From a bacterium (lineage in GTDB: Bacteria; Oederibacteriota; PGYV01; DSBP01), in the NCBI GenBank assembly GCA_011049465.1, contig DSBP01000120.1, forward strand, positions 1 through 13,365: 13,365 bases of DNA. Reading direction: 5' to 3'. Shown here piece after piece: positions 13,117 to 13,365 of this stretch (position 1 is the stretch's first letter; every line of letters begins with the position of its first letter). The position numbers were made by a program, and so were the translations under genes. The notes below the pieces were generated by a model. That model was not told the DNA's origin. It ran no database searches and worked only from the letters and a program-made list of their open reading frames with translations.

Positions 13117-13365
13117 TTATATTTTAAATCTTCCCGTATTTTTTTTCAGCCTTTTTATAATCGCATTAATCTTAAGGGCCGCGTTTTTAACCTCTTTTTT
13201 CAGGTTTTTTTCCCTGCTTATATTATCCTTCAGCCTTTCAGCCACACAATTTAACTCATCAACCATTTTCCTGTCATTTCTGACAATTTCCTTAATACCC
13301 TCTATCATCTGATTAAGCTTAACCGCAAGCCCCTGCAGCTCGTCTCCCTTCCTGAACCTTACAGA
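13117..13365 (-). CDS. C-terminal part of a HAMP-domain protein (partial, runs off the window)
   Basis: The reading frame stays open from 13365 to a TAA at 13117-13119, so this is the last 82 residues of a larger protein rather than a gene starting at the internal ATG at 13308. The visible part begins VRFRKGDELQGLAVKLNQMI, which has the end-of-HAMP pattern (a basic/hydrophobic run, DE, L-A, N-x-M). It continues as about 55 residues of charged helix (EIVRNDRKMVDELNCVAERL onward), probably coiled coil, ending GRFKI. No methyl-accepting, kinase or cyclase domain follows, so it resembles stand-alone HAMP proteins with membrane anchors upstream. The N-terminal part is not visible; function is unknown. 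Confidence 0.7.
   Translation of the reverse strand, partial: SVRFRKGDELQGLAVKLNQMIEGIKEIVRNDRKMVDELNCVAERLKDNISREKNLKKEVKNAALKINAIIKRLKKNTGRFKI

Overview
The window is a compact bacterial chromosome segment. It is almost entirely coding, its base composition is roughly balanced, and all but one gene lie on the minus strand. The organism looks Gram-negative (diderm): there are two probable outer-membrane beta-barrel proteins with signal peptides, a periplasmic amidase and an O-antigen-ligase-family membrane protein. PorV-like barrels with extra FN3/TPR parts, small beta-barrels of the kind seen here, and Wzy_C proteins fused to TPRs are common in uncultivated lineages (Omnitrophota, Elusimicrobiota, 'Goldbacteria' and similar). 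I suggest that kind of organism by inference only; no rRNA or other decisive marker is present. There is no CRISPR array, prophage, insertion sequence or tRNA.

Layout from the left: (1) 1-288 is non-coding, with an AT-rich CAATTT-repeat patch, a perfect REP-like palindrome and a promoter placed so close to the next gene that its mRNA may be leaderless. (2) 289-870, plus strand, is 5-formyltetrahydrofolate cyclo-ligase, whose 3' end overlaps the 3' end of birA on the other strand. (3) 833-10095, minus strand, is a tightly packed run of nine genes. In transcription order these are a PorV-like barrel with FN3 and TPR domains, a TPR/coiled-coil membrane protein, a small beta-barrel protein, accA, an N-acetylmuramoyl-L-alanine amidase, a GerMN-domain protein, valS, nadC and birA. 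Gaps range from 4-base ATGA overlaps to 45 bases, and one candidate promoter lies at 10162-10190. (4) 10242-12960, minus strand, holds an O-antigen-ligase/TPR protein followed 4 bases later by nrdR. (5) 13117-13365 is the C-terminal end of a HAMP-domain protein that runs off the right edge.

How the genes may work together: the first three genes of the long operon look like one envelope assembly. They comprise an outer-membrane barrel with periplasmic-type FN3 and TPR parts, a type-I inner-membrane protein with periplasmic TPR and coiled coil, and a second barrel. The amidase and GerMN protein belong to cell-wall remodelling. accA (malonyl-CoA synthesis) and birA (biotinylation of the carboxylase carrier protein) act in one pathway, while valS and nadC are housekeeping. 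The O-antigen-ligase-type protein would modify surface glycans, and nrdR represses ribonucleotide reductase genes that are not in the window.

The most interesting points are the undescribed three-gene envelope cassette, a BirA that appears to have lost most of its C-terminal domain where it runs into the convergent neighbour, two TTG-initiated genes that each follow a GCGCGC hairpin (one also has its Shine-Dalgarno inside a small stem), the possible leaderless cyclo-ligase, and the REP-like palindrome.
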